Shown: positions 41,891-51,077 of the stretch, piece after piece
Numbering within the stretch: the stretch's first letter is position 1
Layout of the letters: every line of letters begins with the position of its first letter
Origin: Jejuia algarum
GTDB taxonomy: Bacteria; Bacteroidota; Bacteroidia; Flavobacteriales; Flavobacteriaceae
DNA length: 64,000 bases
NCBI GenBank assembly: GCA_947495775.1
Contig: CANMAQ010000007.1
Span: 124,001-188,000, forward strand
Direction of reading: 5' to 3'
Position numbers and translations under genes: made by a program
Notes under the pieces: model-generated
The model's input: the letters and a program-made list of their open reading frames with translations, nothing else
What the model was told of the DNA's origin: nothing
The model's database searches: none

Positions 41891-44038
41891 ATGAAGGCTA
41901 TGATGAGAAAGAATTATAAGGTTTTATTATTGATGCCCCTACTCGCGTTTGCGTCCTGTAGCTTTACCTCCAAATCAATTGAAAACCCCGATAAAGATAA
42001 ATTATTAATTCAGGTGATTACTTATGTGCTCCAACAAGGCCATTTTGATCCTATTGAACTTAATGATGAATTTTCAGAACAGTTTTTCGAGCATTATGTA
42101 GAACGTGTAGATCCTGCGAAGCGTTTCTTTTATGAATCGGATTATCATGAATTTGAAAAGTATAAAACACAGATTGACGACCAGTTAAAATCACTTAATA
42201 TTAGTTTTTTCGATATTGTAGATGACCGTTTACTCAATCGTATAGAAGAAGTTAAATTGATTTACAAGGAGGTTCTATCTACACCTTTTGATTATACCAT
42301 TGAAGAAAGTTTTGATACAGATTCAGAAAATATGGATTACGTTTTTAGCAAGCGTGAAATGAAAGAACGCTGGAGAAAACAACTCAAATTTTCTACATTG
42401 TCTAACTATGATGATATTTATCAAGACGAAAAGAAAGCTAAAGAAAAAGATCCTAACCATGTTATGAAAACAGATGTTGAGATTGAAAAAGAAGCACGTG
42501 AAGCGACTTTGAGATCTATTGATATCTATTTTAATGATAATGTAGACGACCAAACACGTGAAGATAGATTTTCTACTTACGTGAATACTATAGTAGAAGA
42601 ATTCGATCCGCATACTTATTATCTAGCACCAAAAGGGAAAGAAGATTTTGATACTCAAATGTCTGGAAAGTTAGAAGGTATAGGCGCTCGTTTAACTAAG
42701 CGTATGGACTACATTAAGGTTGTAGAACTTATTTCTGGAGGCCCTGCTTGGAGAAGCCAATTGCTAGAGGTGGAAGATGTTATTTTAAAAGTGAAGCAAG
42801 AAGACGAAGAAAAAGGTATTGATATAGTGGGCATGCGTATTAGTGATGCTATAAAATATATTAAAGGCCCTAAAGGCACTAAAGTAACACTTACCATTAA
42901 AAAAGTAGATGGTAGTATTAAAGACATCACTATAGTTCGCGATATTGTAGAACTTGGTGAGACTTATGCAAAATCTTCAGTTGTAGAGAAAGATAATAAG
43001 AAGTTTGGAATTATTAATTTACCACGTTTTTATGTAGATTTTAATGATTACAAGAACTTAAATGCTGCAACAGATGTACGCAAAGAAATTCAGCGCCTCA
43101 AGCAAGAAGGCATGGAAGGCTTAATTTTAGATTTGAGAAATAATGGGGGAGGTTCGCTTCCAACAGTAGTTGAAATGGCAGGTCTGTTTATAAAGGAAGG
43201 CCCTGTTGTACAAGTACGGTCTACAGGAGCGCCAAAAGAAGTTTTAAAAGATAAAGATGAATCTATTGTTTGGGATGGGCCACTAGTGATTCTAGTTAAT
43301 GAACTATCGGCATCAGCATCAGAAATTATGGCGGCAGCTATGCAAGATTACAAGCGTGCAATTGTGATAGGAAGCAAGCAAACCTATGGTAAGGGGACGG
43401 TGCAAAATGTCTATAACCTTAATAAATTGGTACGTAACAATAGCAACGGCGATTTAGGCGCATTGGCGTTTACAACTCAAAAGTATTATAGAATTAACGG
43501 TGGTTCTGTACAATTAGAAGGTGTGAAAAGTGATGTGCAAGTGCCAGGGCGATTTAGCTTTATAGAATTGGGAGAAAAAGAAAAGGACAACCCTTTGCCT
43601 TACGATGAAATAGACGCTGCAGACTATAAGGTTTGGGATAATCATTTCGATTATGACAAAACAATTAAGAAAAGTAAGCAACGCATGAGTAATAATGAAC
43701 AGTTAAAGCTGATTGAAGAAAATGCGAGATGGGTGAAAAATAAAATAGATAACAGTTTAGTCTCTTTAAATTACAAAACGTTTAAGTTGCAATTAGATTT
43801 AAACGAAGAAGAGGCAAAGCGATTTGATCCTATTTCAGAATATAAAACCGATCTCACGTTTAAGCCAACTACTTACGAACAACAATTGTTTACCAAAGAC
43901 ACTACAAACCTTCAAGAAAAGCGAGAACGCTGGTATGAGAGTCTAGGAAAAGATGTTTATGTAGAAGAAGCTATTCATGTGTTAGAAGATATCAAAATGT
44001 CTTACCATTTTAAAAAGGTAGCAAAGATAAAAGACTAA
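41891..44038 (+). CDS. C-terminal processing peptidase, S41A (Tsp/Prc-like)
   Basis: 715 residues. Lipobox FASC gives a membrane-anchored lipoprotein; start could also be Met5 (41903). An N-terminal helical part (about 35-240), a PDZ domain (about 245-335; GKLEGIGARLTKRMDYIKVV) and the S41 catalytic domain follow. The active site shows NELSASASEI (470-479) with the nucleophilic Ser and TYGKGTVQ with Lys501. A C-terminal DUF3340-like domain ends the protein. It trims C-termini of periplasmic proteins, as Prc does. Confidence 0.94.
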   Translation: MKAMMRKNYKVLLLMPLLAFASCSFTSKSIENPDKDKLLIQVITYVLQQGHFDPIELNDEFSEQFFEHYVERVDPAKRFFYESDYHEFEKYKTQIDDQLKSLNISFFDIVDDRLLNRIEEVKLIYKEVLSTPFDYTIEESFDTDSENMDYVFSKREMKERWRKQLKFSTLSNYDDIYQDEKKAKEKDPNHVMKTDVEIEKEAREATLRSIDIYFNDNVDDQTREDRFSTYVNTIVEEFDPHTYYLAPKGKEDFDTQMSGKLEGIGARLTKRMDYIKVVELISGGPAWRSQLLEVEDVILKVKQEDEEKGIDIVGMRISDAIKYIKGPKGTKVTLTIKKVDGSIKDITIVRDIVELGETYAKSSVVEKDNKKFGIINLPRFYVDFNDYKNLNAATDVRKEIQRLKQEGMEGLILDLRNNGGGSLPTVVEMAGLFIKEGPVVQVRSTGAPKEVLKDKDESIVWDGPLVILVNELSASASEIMAAAMQDYKRAIVIGSKQTYGKGTVQNVYNLNKLVRNNSNGDLGALAFTTQKYYRINGGSVQLEGVKSDVQVPGRFSFIELGEKEKDNPLPYDEIDAADYKVWDNHFDYDKTIKKSKQRMSNNEQLKLIEENARWVKNKIDNSLVSLNYKTFKLQLDLNEEEAKRFDPISEYKTDLTFKPTTYEQQLFTKDTTNLQEKRERWYESLGKDVYVEEAIHVLEDIKMSYHFKKVAKIKD

Positions 44039-44044
44039 GAGTTA

Positions 44045-45142
44045 ATGCATCATAGATCAAACTCGTTAAAACAATTAGCGCTCCAAAAGTTTAAGAAAAA
44101 CTTTTGGGGCGTTTTCAGTTTCTGTTTTATTAGTTGTGTGGGGGTTATCGCTATTTTTGCTTACGCGTTCGCGCCAGACAATTCTCAATATGCCAATCAA
44201 ATGCATTTGTCCATTCACTCTAAGTCTCCCGGATTTAAAGTAACAATGCTAACATTGCCCTCCACTACAGAGAATGCGCAAAATGGATTCAGTCGTTTGT
44301 TTTGGGGTGTGAAAAATTCTGATACCGAATTGCCTATCTCAAGTTATGAGATTCAAAAGGACCAACTTATGTATGTCGCGTATGCATCCGATGGATTGAA
44401 AGGAGAAGAAAAAACAGTTGCATTAGAGAGGTTTCCCAATCGTAACGTCACACCGTTTATCACCACAAAGCGATTCTTATTTGGTACAGATAAATATGGT
44501 AGAGATTTATTGAGTCGTGTTTTAGTAGGCGCAAGAATATCCTTTTTTATTGGATTTATAGCAGTATTTATTTCGTTGTGTATTGGTCTCGTCATGGGAA
44601 GCCTTGGGGGCTATTTTGGGGGTAAGATAGATGCTGTGATCATGTGGGTTATAAATGTCACCTGGTCTATACCAACCCTTCTATTGGTTATAGCAATTAC
44701 CTTGGCTTTAGGGAAAGGCTTTTGGCAGGTGTTTATAGCTGTAGGGTTAACGATGTGGGTTGAGGTAGCGCGTATTGTAAGAGGGCAAATTATAAGTGCT
44801 AAAGAATTGCAGTATGTTACAGCAGCAAAAGCATTAGGGTATTCGCATTTTAGGATTATAACAAAGCATATTTTACCAAATATAATGGCACCAGTCATCG
44901 TTATTTGTGCCGCCAATTTTGCAGGTGCTATTTTAATAGAAAGTGGTTTAAGTTTCTTGGGTATTGGTGCGCAGCCGCCTATGGCAAGTTGGGGCGCTAT
45001 GATAAAAGACCATTACAATTATATCATTTTGGGGAAACCTTATCTTGCAGTAATACCGGGCGTGTGTATCATGACTTTAGTGATGGCATTTATGATGGTG
45101 GGGAATGCGTTAAGAGACGCGTTAGATGTTAAAGGCCAATAG
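44045..45142 (+). CDS. ABC transporter permease, DppC/OppC class
   Basis: 365 residues. N-terminal helix (about 23-43), an unusually long periplasmic segment up to about 145, then the binding-protein-dependent transport domain (about 155-362) with the EAA loop AAKALGYSHFRIITKHILPN (about 258-277). A FGTDKYGRDLLSRVL segment precedes it, typical of DppC/OppC. It would pair with a DppB-type permease and ATPases that are encoded elsewhere. It begins 6 bp after the S41 protease gene and converges with the Ldh gene. Confidence 0.9.
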   Translation: MHHRSNSLKQLALQKFKKNFWGVFSFCFISCVGVIAIFAYAFAPDNSQYANQMHLSIHSKSPGFKVTMLTLPSTTENAQNGFSRLFWGVKNSDTELPISSYEIQKDQLMYVAYASDGLKGEEKTVALERFPNRNVTPFITTKRFLFGTDKYGRDLLSRVLVGARISFFIGFIAVFISLCIGLVMGSLGGYFGGKIDAVIMWVINVTWSIPTLLLVIAITLALGKGFWQVFIAVGLTMWVEVARIVRGQIISAKELQYVTAAKALGYSHFRIITKHILPNIMAPVIVICAANFAGAILIESGLSFLGIGAQPPMASWGAMIKDHYNYIILGKPYLAVIPGVCIMTLVMAFMMVGNALRDALDVKGQ

Positions 45143-45148
45143 AAAGGA

Positions 45149-46183
45149 TTAAAGCTCTCCAGGCGCAGTACTGTCTATTAGATTTAAAATGGATTGCCAA
45201 ACGCTAGTATGAACAGGAATACCTTCTTTTAAGTTTTTATGCCGTATAAGTGCTGTGCGTTCTCCGGGGTAGTATGTCTTACTGTCTTTTGCAACAGGTG
45301 TGGCACTATGTGTAAAATCTATAATTTCATTTAAAAGACGTTCGTGTAAATCGCTATCCCCTAAACGAGGTTGGTGCAGGCATATAAAAACTTGTGACAC
45401 CCCTGTTTCATATGGAGCCAGCCCTAATTGATAGGTCGATTTTCCACCAGATAAAACGGTAGCAAGCATGTCTAAAACAATGGATAGGGCAGAGCCTTTC
45501 CATAGGCCCATAGGTAAACTGCGCTCCGTCTCTAAAATGGCGTTAGGATCTTTGGTGAGTTGGCCGTTCGTATCCCATCCGCCATCATAAGGCAGTTGTT
45601 CGCCTTTTAATTTGTAGTCATTAATTTTTCCAAAAGAATATTGAGATACGGCCATATCTAAAACAACATGACCCTTTTTACGTGGTATAGCAATGATAAA
45701 AGGATTGTTGCCTAATCTGAGTTCTTGACCTCCCCAAGCCGGCATATTAGGCTTTGTATTGGTGAAAAGTATGGAGATACAGTCCGCCTTTGCAGCCTGC
45801 CAACCGTAATAGCCACCACGTAACCAATGGTTGGTGTTTTTTAATGCAACAATGCCCATGCCATGGGTTTTAGCAAGCGTTATGGCTCTGTCGGTACAGG
45901 TTATGGCGTTGGTAATGCCGGGAGCACCATTGCCATCCCAACGTTCTATGGCGCCAAAACTGTTGATATGTTGTGCTTCGGCATCTTTTTGAACAAGCTT
46001 TTTCTCCACAAAATCAATAAATTGTACGACGCGATTTACACCATGAGAAGCAACACCACATAATGAGTTTTCAGTAAAAACTTCAGCTAAGCGTTTGGCT
46101 TTGTCAGCTGTAAAATGATAGTGCTTGAAAAGAGTTTCAAGAGTGTCTATCATGTCTTTTTGTGAAATGCGTGTTACTGCCAT
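45149..46183 (-). CDS. Ldh-family (malate/L-lactate dehydrogenase-like) oxidoreductase
   Basis: 344 residues, the normal size of the MDH2/YlbC/ComC superfamily. Its pyridine nucleotide fold differs from ordinary lactate dehydrogenases. Visible family segments: SHGVNRVVQFI (about 41-51), KNTNHWLRGGYYGWQAA (about 115-131, with the proposed catalytic His), and IPRKKGHVVLDMAVSQYSFGKI (split by one turn, about 165-186). Substrates in the family include malate, ureidoglycolate, sulfolactate and diketogulonate; which applies is unknown. Cytoplasmic. Its start faces no partner gene. Confidence 0.88.
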   Translation of the reverse strand: MAVTRISQKDMIDTLETLFKHYHFTADKAKRLAEVFTENSLCGVASHGVNRVVQFIDFVEKKLVQKDAEAQHINSFGAIERWDGNGAPGITNAITCTDRAITLAKTHGMGIVALKNTNHWLRGGYYGWQAAKADCISILFTNTKPNMPAWGGQELRLGNNPFIIAIPRKKGHVVLDMAVSQYSFGKINDYKLKGEQLPYDGGWDTNGQLTKDPNAILETERSLPMGLWKGSALSIVLDMLATVLSGGKSTYQLGLAPYETGVSQVFICLHQPRLGDSDLHERLLNEIIDFTHSATPVAKDSKTYYPGERTALIRHKNLKEGIPVHTSVWQSILNLIDSTAPGEL

Positions 46184-46351
46184 ATATTAATTTTACGGGT
46201 AAAATTTACCAGTACAAGATAAGCTTTATGACTTAAAATTGGGAGGCTGTAAGACATGCATTGTGTTAGAATTTATGTTAATAATACGATATTGGCCTTA
46301 AGCGTTGTAGCCTATTTTGAAAAACATCATATGTTTTAAAATTGAAGCCCA

Positions 46352-47431
46352 TTATATCTTGATGAATTTACTTTTTCCAATAATGACTCCTGCTTTATTT
46401 CTGCTAACGATAAGGTAGGTTTCAGAGGGAAAGCGGCTTACGTCTACTTTTAGTTGAGATGTATTTGTTTTTAAGTTTAGTACCATTTTGCCTTGAATGG
46501 AGTATATAGAAGTATAGGTCTCTTCTGCTTTAGGTATTTGAATAAATAAGTGTTCTTTTGCAGGATTAGGATATACTTTTAAGGTCTCCTCTTGTGTTTC
46601 ATTAATAATTTTAGTAAAAGGAATGGCTTCTAGATATTGAACAACTATTGGTTTTTCATTAGCCTCATCCATCACTATTTGTACAACGGGATATTTAGCG
46701 TTTCTGTCATTAGTCCACCACTTATAAGATCGTGTCGAGTTTGTTTCAGGTTGTCTAAGCAGTACCCATGCGTCTTCTTGTTTTTGATAGATGTAATTGG
46801 TGGTATTCAAAGTGTATTTTATGCGAAGTGATAAAAAAGTACCCTTTGGTAAAATAACATCTCCCCAAGCATCTATAACATAGGTGTAGTTCAAGACGGT
46901 TTTAACTTTTATTAAATCTTGTCCATTCTCATCTTTTTCTAAAACAGTTTCCTTTACAGTTTCATTTGAAGATTTGTCTAGATACTTAAGAGGAAACTTC
47001 ATAACACTTCCTCCATAATTACCTGTGCGCTTTTCATTATTTATGAATAAGCCGTGGCCTAAAGGGGTTACTTTTTTCTTTGAAATTTCCATGAAAGACC
47101 AAGATTCATAAATATCATTAGCGTACAAAGCAATATTAGCGTTTGGGTAATCTGTAAAAAAAGGCGTGTCTTTAGGAGCGAGGAATTTTAGTGTTTGTTT
47201 GGCGACAGCAATTGTATCTAAATTAGAAAAATCCCAAATTTTGTTTGCGCCCGATTCCCCTATATCTATAGTTGTTTTGGGAAGTCTATTATAATACTCG
47301 GTAATGCTATCTCCAACAGCGAAAAAATGATGCTGTTTTAAAGTGATTTGAGCAAACGAATTTAAGGATGAAAGCATTAATGCAATTAGAACAAATTTAA
47401 TAGCCATCTTTTGTTTAAGTTTTAGGTGCAT
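46352..47431 (-). CDS. Secreted protein with T9SS type A sorting domain
   Basis: 359 residues; a start at Met9 (47407) would give a tighter signal peptide ending SSLNSFAQ. The C-terminal roughly 75 residues form a sorting domain: VYPNPAKEHLFIQ, then SIYSIQGKMV and the final FIKI strand. Such domains route proteins through the type IX secretion system to the cell surface, where they are usually removed. The middle part is beta-rich and unassigned. The only T9SS cargo in the window. Upstream region shared with a divergent lipoprotein gene. Confidence 0.85.
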   Translation of the reverse strand: MHLKLKQKMAIKFVLIALMLSSLNSFAQITLKQHHFFAVGDSITEYYNRLPKTTIDIGESGANKIWDFSNLDTIAVAKQTLKFLAPKDTPFFTDYPNANIALYANDIYESWSFMEISKKKVTPLGHGLFINNEKRTGNYGGSVMKFPLKYLDKSSNETVKETVLEKDENGQDLIKVKTVLNYTYVIDAWGDVILPKGTFLSLRIKYTLNTTNYIYQKQEDAWVLLRQPETNSTRSYKWWTNDRNAKYPVVQIVMDEANEKPIVVQYLEAIPFTKIINETQEETLKVYPNPAKEHLFIQIPKAEETYTSIYSIQGKMVLNLKTNTSQLKVDVSRFPSETYLIVSRNKAGVIIGKSKFIKI

Positions 47432-47545
47432 TACTTATGTTTGTTAGAACTGTTTGCAAAATAGAATTTTACAAGAAATAAGCAAGTAGAAAGCCACAAA
47501 AATTAACAATTAAGTGACTTCTACGTAATTAATGCTCAATCAATT

Positions 47546-47559
47546 TGAAAACGTTTTCA
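47546..47559. promoter_or_regulatory. Perfect palindrome of LacI-family operator type
   Basis: TGAAAACGTTTTCA is a 14-bp perfect palindrome with a central CG, the shape recognised by LacI/GalR-family regulators (it also fits the cre pattern). It lies 94 bp before the lipoprotein gene and 114 bp before the T9SS cargo gene. No LacI-type gene is in the window. The rest of 47432-47653 shows no gene. Confidence 0.5.
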
Positions 47560-47653
47560 GAGTTATACAAAATAAAAGTGTTTAAAAAAAGAGTTGTTGG
47601 TATAGTATAGCTATTGACGGGCTCTGTTTTTATAGAATTTAATAGATTTTTTT

Positions 47654-48685
47654 ATGCATTTATACTTTCGCCTTATTGTTTTAATAGGTTTAATCGTAAC
47701 TATAAACTCGTGTGGACGTAAAGCCATAGAGGAGGATAAGCACCCTGATTTACCTTATTTTCCTGAAACCACTGCTACTAAAATTAAATTTGAAACCATA
47801 AATTTTAATCCTCATGGTTTTTATAAAATCGAAGATGCCTTCTTTAGGATAACTGAGGTTTCTGATATCCATTATTTGCAGAAATTTTCTGTTTTTTATT
47901 ACAAAGACGATTTAACGACTCAAATAGGTACTATGCCTTTGGTGGATGATTACCGTTTTATTGATGAAAACGGTTTTTCATATTGTTATCATTTTGAAAC
48001 TGATATAAGTAAGTACGATGTCAGCCCTGCAGTCACTAAAACCCATGTTATAACTGGTGAAAAAAAGAATATTGATTATGTTAAAGCTGATTATGGCAGT
48101 GTATATGAAAATATATTTAAAGCCAATGAAGACTATGAAAAACAGCTAACACATCTAGCGGATAGTGTTATAAGAGAGATCAGATTTAAAAGAATAGATT
48201 CTGTAAAAAAAGAAATTAATACAAAGTTTACACATAGTGTTTTAAAAGGTCTGCAGAAGGTGAGAAAGATAAATTTGAATTCAAGAGATAATTCATTCTT
48301 GCTGCAATACAAAAACAAAGAAGTCGTTTTAAAAAATGCGCCTTTTTGGCATAGTGATGACGCTGCAAGCAAGTGCCCGCTCGATCTATTAGAAACCTAT
48401 GCTAAATATAATGATTTAGAGCCTATTGTAGTAGAAAGGATAGCAGGTTTAGATGTATTTGATCATGCGGTTAGAGGAAATCACCTTGGTCCTGGTAAAA
48501 TCAATTTTTTTCTTCAACAAAGCGGAATACAATATTATGAACTTAATTATAAAAATGAAAAAACCTTTTTCAAACTCAACTCTAAAAGTTTATACAATCA
48601 CAATCTTATACAATTACTTTTAATGCCTGATAACAAAACAATGCTACTTTATTCAGATGATAGACAATTTAAACTGGCATTGTAA
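47654..48685 (+). CDS. Lipoprotein of unknown function
   Basis: 343 residues. Lipobox INSC (Cys20). I recognise no family. The middle (about 150-200) is charged and may be helical (ENIFKANEDYEKQLTHLADSV), while the C-terminal part has alternating short strands, for example NHNLIQLLLMPDNKTMLLYS. Several Tyr-rich turns suggest a beta-rich folded domain. It stands alone, divergent from the T9SS cargo gene and convergent with a small exported protein gene. Confidence 0.75.
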   Translation: MHLYFRLIVLIGLIVTINSCGRKAIEEDKHPDLPYFPETTATKIKFETINFNPHGFYKIEDAFFRITEVSDIHYLQKFSVFYYKDDLTTQIGTMPLVDDYRFIDENGFSYCYHFETDISKYDVSPAVTKTHVITGEKKNIDYVKADYGSVYENIFKANEDYEKQLTHLADSVIREIRFKRIDSVKKEINTKFTHSVLKGLQKVRKINLNSRDNSFLLQYKNKEVVLKNAPFWHSDDAASKCPLDLLETYAKYNDLEPIVVERIAGLDVFDHAVRGNHLGPGKINFFLQQSGIQYYELNYKNEKTFFKLNSKSLYNHNLIQLLLMPDNKTMLLYSDDRQFKLAL

Positions 48686-48825
48686 AACCGTTTGTAATAG
48701 ACAGCAGAACATTAGAAGTTATAGTTATAAGCCTTCAGATGAGAAACAGGCATTTTTAAAGACAAGTTGTTCTGCATGTATCATTTTTGATGCGGTGTAT
48801 AATGCATATACGCTACAAGCCGCAT

Positions 48826-49164
48826 TTAGTCAGGTTTTATAATTCTTAAACTGTAATGTTGGGTTGTATCTGTTTTTTTCAATCGGATGTATCTGTGCTC
48901 AACATCTTTGTATATGGGCATATTGTAAGTGTTAGACCGGCTTGTTGCGAAAGGGTATTTTCTAAAATTATCAGGATGGATTAAAGATAAGGTGTGCTCT
49001 TTCGAACGTTTTTTTTCTAGACCCCCAATATCCGATAGTTTAAAGTGGTTTAAGTTGAGCTGCTGAAGTAATATAGAATCCGTTTTGAATTGACTGCTTT
49101 GCTGTGAGTAAGCGAGATTATTAAAAATAAAAAATCCAGCGGTTACTAAAAGTGAATATCTCAT
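48826..49164 (-). CDS. Small exported protein of unknown function
   Basis: 112 residues, signal peptide about 1-20 (NNLAYSQQ). No recognised domain; it is rich in charged residues, with a terminal strand-like RYIRLKKTDTTQHYSLRIIK. It is convergent with the unknown lipoprotein; the gap holds a 6-bp inverted repeat (ATGCGG, 48790-48795; CCGCAT, 48820-48825) without a T-tract. The 223-bp gap to engB (49165-49387) shows nothing I can support. Confidence 0.6.
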   Translation of the reverse strand: MRYSLLVTAGFFIFNNLAYSQQSSQFKTDSILLQQLNLNHFKLSDIGGLEKKRSKEHTLSLIHPDNFRKYPFATSRSNTYNMPIYKDVEHRYIRLKKTDTTQHYSLRIIKPD

Positions 49165-49387
49165 AGTTTCAAATTTGTTAATTCAAGATTATAAGGTAGA
49201 AATACTATTGTTTCTGTGTATTGCTCAGGTAAATATAGTGATTTAAAGTTAACGCTACCTCTGTGTCGTTTCTTGTTTAAAGCACAGGGAAATTGAGTAA
49301 AACACAATTTTCTAGAAAGTGTATACTGTCTAAATTGTATCTGTTATTGGTTATAAAGTTGAGGTGAGGGTAAATTAAAGAGCGCTA

Positions 49388-49990
49388 TTAGCTTATCATA
49401 TTGTTGTTAAGCACGTCAATATAGTTTAATAGAGCTTCACTACCAATAGATTTAAGAGAGGAAGTGATGAAGTGCTTGGGCATCTCTTCCCATGTTTCTA
49501 GAAGAATGGTTTTGTAATCTTCTATATGTTGTGTTATTGCTTTGGGTTTTAATTTATCGGCTTTTGTAAAAATGATAGAAAATGGAATGCCATTTTCGCC
49601 CAACCACTGCATAAAATCCAAATCGATGGGCTGTGGTTTATGCCTAATATCTACCAATACAAAAGCGGTTACCAGTTGCTCTCTGAAACTAAAATACTGA
49701 GTGATAAATTTTTGAAATGTTTTTTTAGAGCTTTTAGATACACGGGCATAACCATAGCCTGGTAAATCGACCAAATGCCAGTTTTTATTAATCAGAAAAT
49801 GATTAATAAGCTGTGTTTTTCCTGGTTTTCCAGAAGTTTTGGCTAAGCTTTTGCGTTCTGTTAGCATGTTGATTAATGAAGACTTCCCAACATTACTTCT
49901 GCCAATAAATGCATATTCAGGCAAACTGCTTTTTGGGCATTTTGCAACATCAGAATTACTTATTACAAATTCAGCAGATTTGATACGCAT
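49388..49990 (-). CDS. engB: Ribosome-assembly GTPase EngB (YihA/YsxC)
   Basis: 200 residues. G1 GRSNVGKS (30-37), G3 DLPGYGYA (75-82), G4 TKAD (142-145). The YihA family binds GTP and aids late assembly of the large ribosomal subunit. Cytoplasmic. It follows the alpha/beta hydrolase gene by 24 bp on the same strand, a common pair in flavobacteria, and both face away from the dcw cluster. Confidence 0.95.
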   Translation of the reverse strand: MRIKSAEFVISNSDVAKCPKSSLPEYAFIGRSNVGKSSLINMLTERKSLAKTSGKPGKTQLINHFLINKNWHLVDLPGYGYARVSKSSKKTFQKFITQYFSFREQLVTAFVLVDIRHKPQPIDLDFMQWLGENGIPFSIIFTKADKLKPKAITQHIEDYKTILLETWEEMPKHFITSSLKSIGSEALLNYIDVLNNNMIS

Positions 49991-50014
49991 TACAAAAAAA
50001 GATTTATGGTAGGA

Positions 50015-50797
50015 TTAAAATTTACGTGCTATCAGCCATTCGTGAAGAATTCTATTAAATTCATCAGGATGTTCCATCATAGCCGCATGACCACATTTGT
50101 CAATCCAAAATAAATCGGCATCAGGTAATAATTTTTGAAACTCTTCGGCAACTTCAGGAGGGGTTACATTGTCGTTTTTCCCCCAAATGATACAGGTAGG
50201 TACGTCCATGTTAGGCAAATCTTTTGCCATATTATGTCGTATCGCACTTTTTGCGATAGCTACTGTTTTTACCAACTTGTTGCGATCGTTTACTGTAGCA
50301 TACACCTCGTCTACAATTTCTTTAGTAGCAACCTCAGGATCGTAAAAGACTTCCTGCGCCTTTTTCTTCATCACTTCGTAATCACTACGTTTGGTGTAAC
50401 CACCACCCATAGCGCTTTCGTACAAACCAGAACTACCAGTTATGACAAGGCCTTTTACTTTTTCAGGATACAATTTCGTGTGGTACAGACCAATGTGGCC
50501 CCCAAGCGAATTCCCTAATAAAATAACATCATCAAGACCTTTAAATTCTATAAAATCATGCAAATACTTTGCAAATGTTTTTACGTTGGTCTTTATAAGC
50601 GATATATCGTATATGGGAAGTTCTGGAATGATGACCTTGTATCCGTTGCTGCTAAAAAAGTTTTTAACTGCCTCAAAATTACTCAAGCCTCCCATCAATC
50701 CGTGTAGCACAATAATAGGCGTGCCTTCCCCAACTTCGATGTAGCTGTAGTCTTTCTCTTTTTTTAAACTATACCCCATTAATCTATGTTCGTCCAT
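50015..50797 (-). CDS. Alpha/beta hydrolase
   Basis: 260 residues. Oxyanion-hole segment HGLMGG (32-37), nucleophile elbow GNSLGG with Ser97, acid Asp209 in WGKNDNVTP, and His237 in KCGHAAMMEHP. This is the typical triad of C-C bond or ester hydrolases; substrate unknown. No signal peptide. It is the first gene of a pair with engB and divergent from mraZ; the 280-bp gap contains the mraZ control region. Confidence 0.9.
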   Translation of the reverse strand: MDEHRLMGYSLKKEKDYSYIEVGEGTPIIVLHGLMGGLSNFEAVKNFFSSNGYKVIIPELPIYDISLIKTNVKTFAKYLHDFIEFKGLDDVILLGNSLGGHIGLYHTKLYPEKVKGLVITGSSGLYESAMGGGYTKRSDYEVMKKKAQEVFYDPEVATKEIVDEVYATVNDRNKLVKTVAIAKSAIRHNMAKDLPNMDVPTCIIWGKNDNVTPPEVAEEFQKLLPDADLFWIDKCGHAAMMEHPDEFNRILHEWLIARKF

Positions 50798-51001
50798 TTC
50801 CTAACAAAACAAATATAGTTAATTCATTCATATTTCAAGGTTTTTAATCTTTTCAGATTGTAAAGATTTGCAGTAAAAAGACTTAACAGTATTAATAACA
50901 TATCGTTACGTCCTAATTTTTTCTTTGAATAAGATTCGTTTTTTCTAATCTGTCGGAAAACTACATTCAGGATTACCATTAATCGAAAATTTATCAACAA
51001 T

Positions 51002-51031
51002 GTGGGGTAAAGTGGTAAAAAGTGGTAAAAT
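51002..51031 (+). promoter_or_regulatory. Three MraZ-type boxes at 10-bp spacing
   Basis: GTGGGGTAAA, GTGGTAAAAA and GTGGTAAAAT follow each other at an exact 10-bp period. MraZ is known to bind direct repeats with a TGGG or GTGG core spaced by about 10 bp just upstream of its own gene, and these lie 47 bp before the mraZ start and on top of the expected -33 region. Autoregulation of the dcw operon is therefore strongly suggested. Confidence 0.75.
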
Positions 51032-51037
51032 TTTCGA

Positions 51038-51045
51038 TATATTTG
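51038..51045 (+). promoter_or_regulatory. -7 promoter element for the dcw operon
   Basis: TATATTTG is a full match to the Bacteroidota -7 motif TAnnTTTG, 32 bp before the mraZ TTG start. No good -33 TTTG is seen at the normal distance; the MraZ boxes fill that place. Confidence 0.5.
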
Positions 51046-51077
51046 AATTTGAAAGGTTGAACAAATAACAAATTCCA

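Noticed and set aside
50135..50744. Plus-strand ORFs of 127 and 100 residues opposite the alpha/beta hydrolase
   Set aside because: They are antisense to a gene with a complete catalytic triad and look like frame shadows.
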